Below, one piece after another: positions 63,891-64,000 of a stretch of 64,000 bases of DNA. The stretch spans positions 25,568 through 89,567 of the forward strand of contig NZ_JABXYX010000002.1 of assembly GCF_017982655.1 (NCBI RefSeq), given 5' to 3'. Origin of the DNA: Brasilonema sp. CT11. GTDB taxonomy: Bacteria; Cyanobacteriota; Cyanobacteriia; Cyanobacteriales; Nostocaceae. The position numbers and the translations under genes were made by a program. The notes under the pieces are model-generated. The model did not search any database, was not told the DNA's origin, and worked only from the letters and a program-made list of their open reading frames with translations. Each line of letters starts with the position of its first letter. Position 1 is the first letter of the stretch.

Positions 63891-64000
63891 AAAGCACAAG
63901 GACATAGCTTAAAATTTTTTCTTTTCTTGTGTCCTCTGTCTTGAAAATAGAACTCACAAAAAAAGCAATCTTTTTCATGCATGGCGGTGAAGTTTTTTCA

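Overview
The window looks like chromosome from a filamentous, probably heterocyst-forming cyanobacterium. The reasons are: many HIP1 octamers (GCGATCGC); cyanobacterial housekeeping genes (gun4, ndhM, narB with ferredoxin-type nirA, narM); an NtcA-type promoter; heptameric short tandem repeats (CAGTTAT, CTGTTCC, TTCAAAA, GGGAGCA); large NB-ARC/WD40, CHAT and FHA proteins; and many small palindromic or MITE-like elements between genes. No rRNA, tRNA or CRISPR array was recognised by eye. The species is not determined.

Layout. 1-4.2 kb: the 3' part of a proline-rich TonB-like protein, a small secreted protein, and two related Ser/Thr kinases, the second with a hypervariable Ala/Val-rich tail. 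4.2-11.9 kb: an RTX-type repeat protein, rsgA, a DUF72 protein, a purple-acid-phosphatase-like enzyme, and at least three MITE-like palindromes. 11.9-17.3 kb: a hexapeptide acyltransferase, mtnA, gun4, icd and two small proteins. 17.5-21.8 kb: a HTH-NB-ARC-WD40 STAND protein, with two small membrane proteins on the other strand. 21.9-29.0 kb: an acyltransferase, a GMC oxidoreductase, a Cas4/RecB-like nuclease, a GNAT and recJ. 29.3-33.3 kb: a CBASS-like antiphage locus made of an EAD1-CHAT-SAVED effector converging on a CD-NTase/E2 operon. 33.6-42.5 kb: a small unknown protein, a DUF218 protein, a Ctp protease, and a six-gene glycan cluster (two GT2, a polytopic membrane protein, two methyltransferases, a NodB deacetylase). 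42.7-46.8 kb: a NarL-type regulator, leuD, ndhM and small proteins. 47.6-54.3 kb: a phospho-signalling and protease cluster (PP2C phosphatase, CHAT-FHA protein, unknown acidic protein, FHA-PrsW protease). 54.7-64 kb: a DJ-1 protein, then the nitrate assimilation region read leftward (nirA, nrtP, narB, a PsiE-like gene, narM), with a Rieske lipoprotein divergent from nirA.

How they work together. The nitrate region is a coherent pathway: uptake (NrtP), nitrate to nitrite (NarB, helped by NarM), nitrite to ammonium (NirA), behind a canonical NtcA-activated promoter. The strongest candidate for an unusual system is the CBASS-like locus. Its parts are a nucleotidyltransferase with an intact GS...DxD...D site and a C-terminal glycine, an E2-only conjugase with a candidate catalytic Cys, and an effector joining a death-type EAD1 adaptor, a caspase-like CHAT protease and a SAVED cyclic-oligonucleotide sensor. 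The effector is encoded tail-to-tail with the sensor operon, not in it. A second candidate is the PP2C/CHAT-FHA/unknown/FHA-PrsW cluster, which suggests proteolysis gated by Ser/Thr phosphorylation. Both functional readings are inference from domain content.
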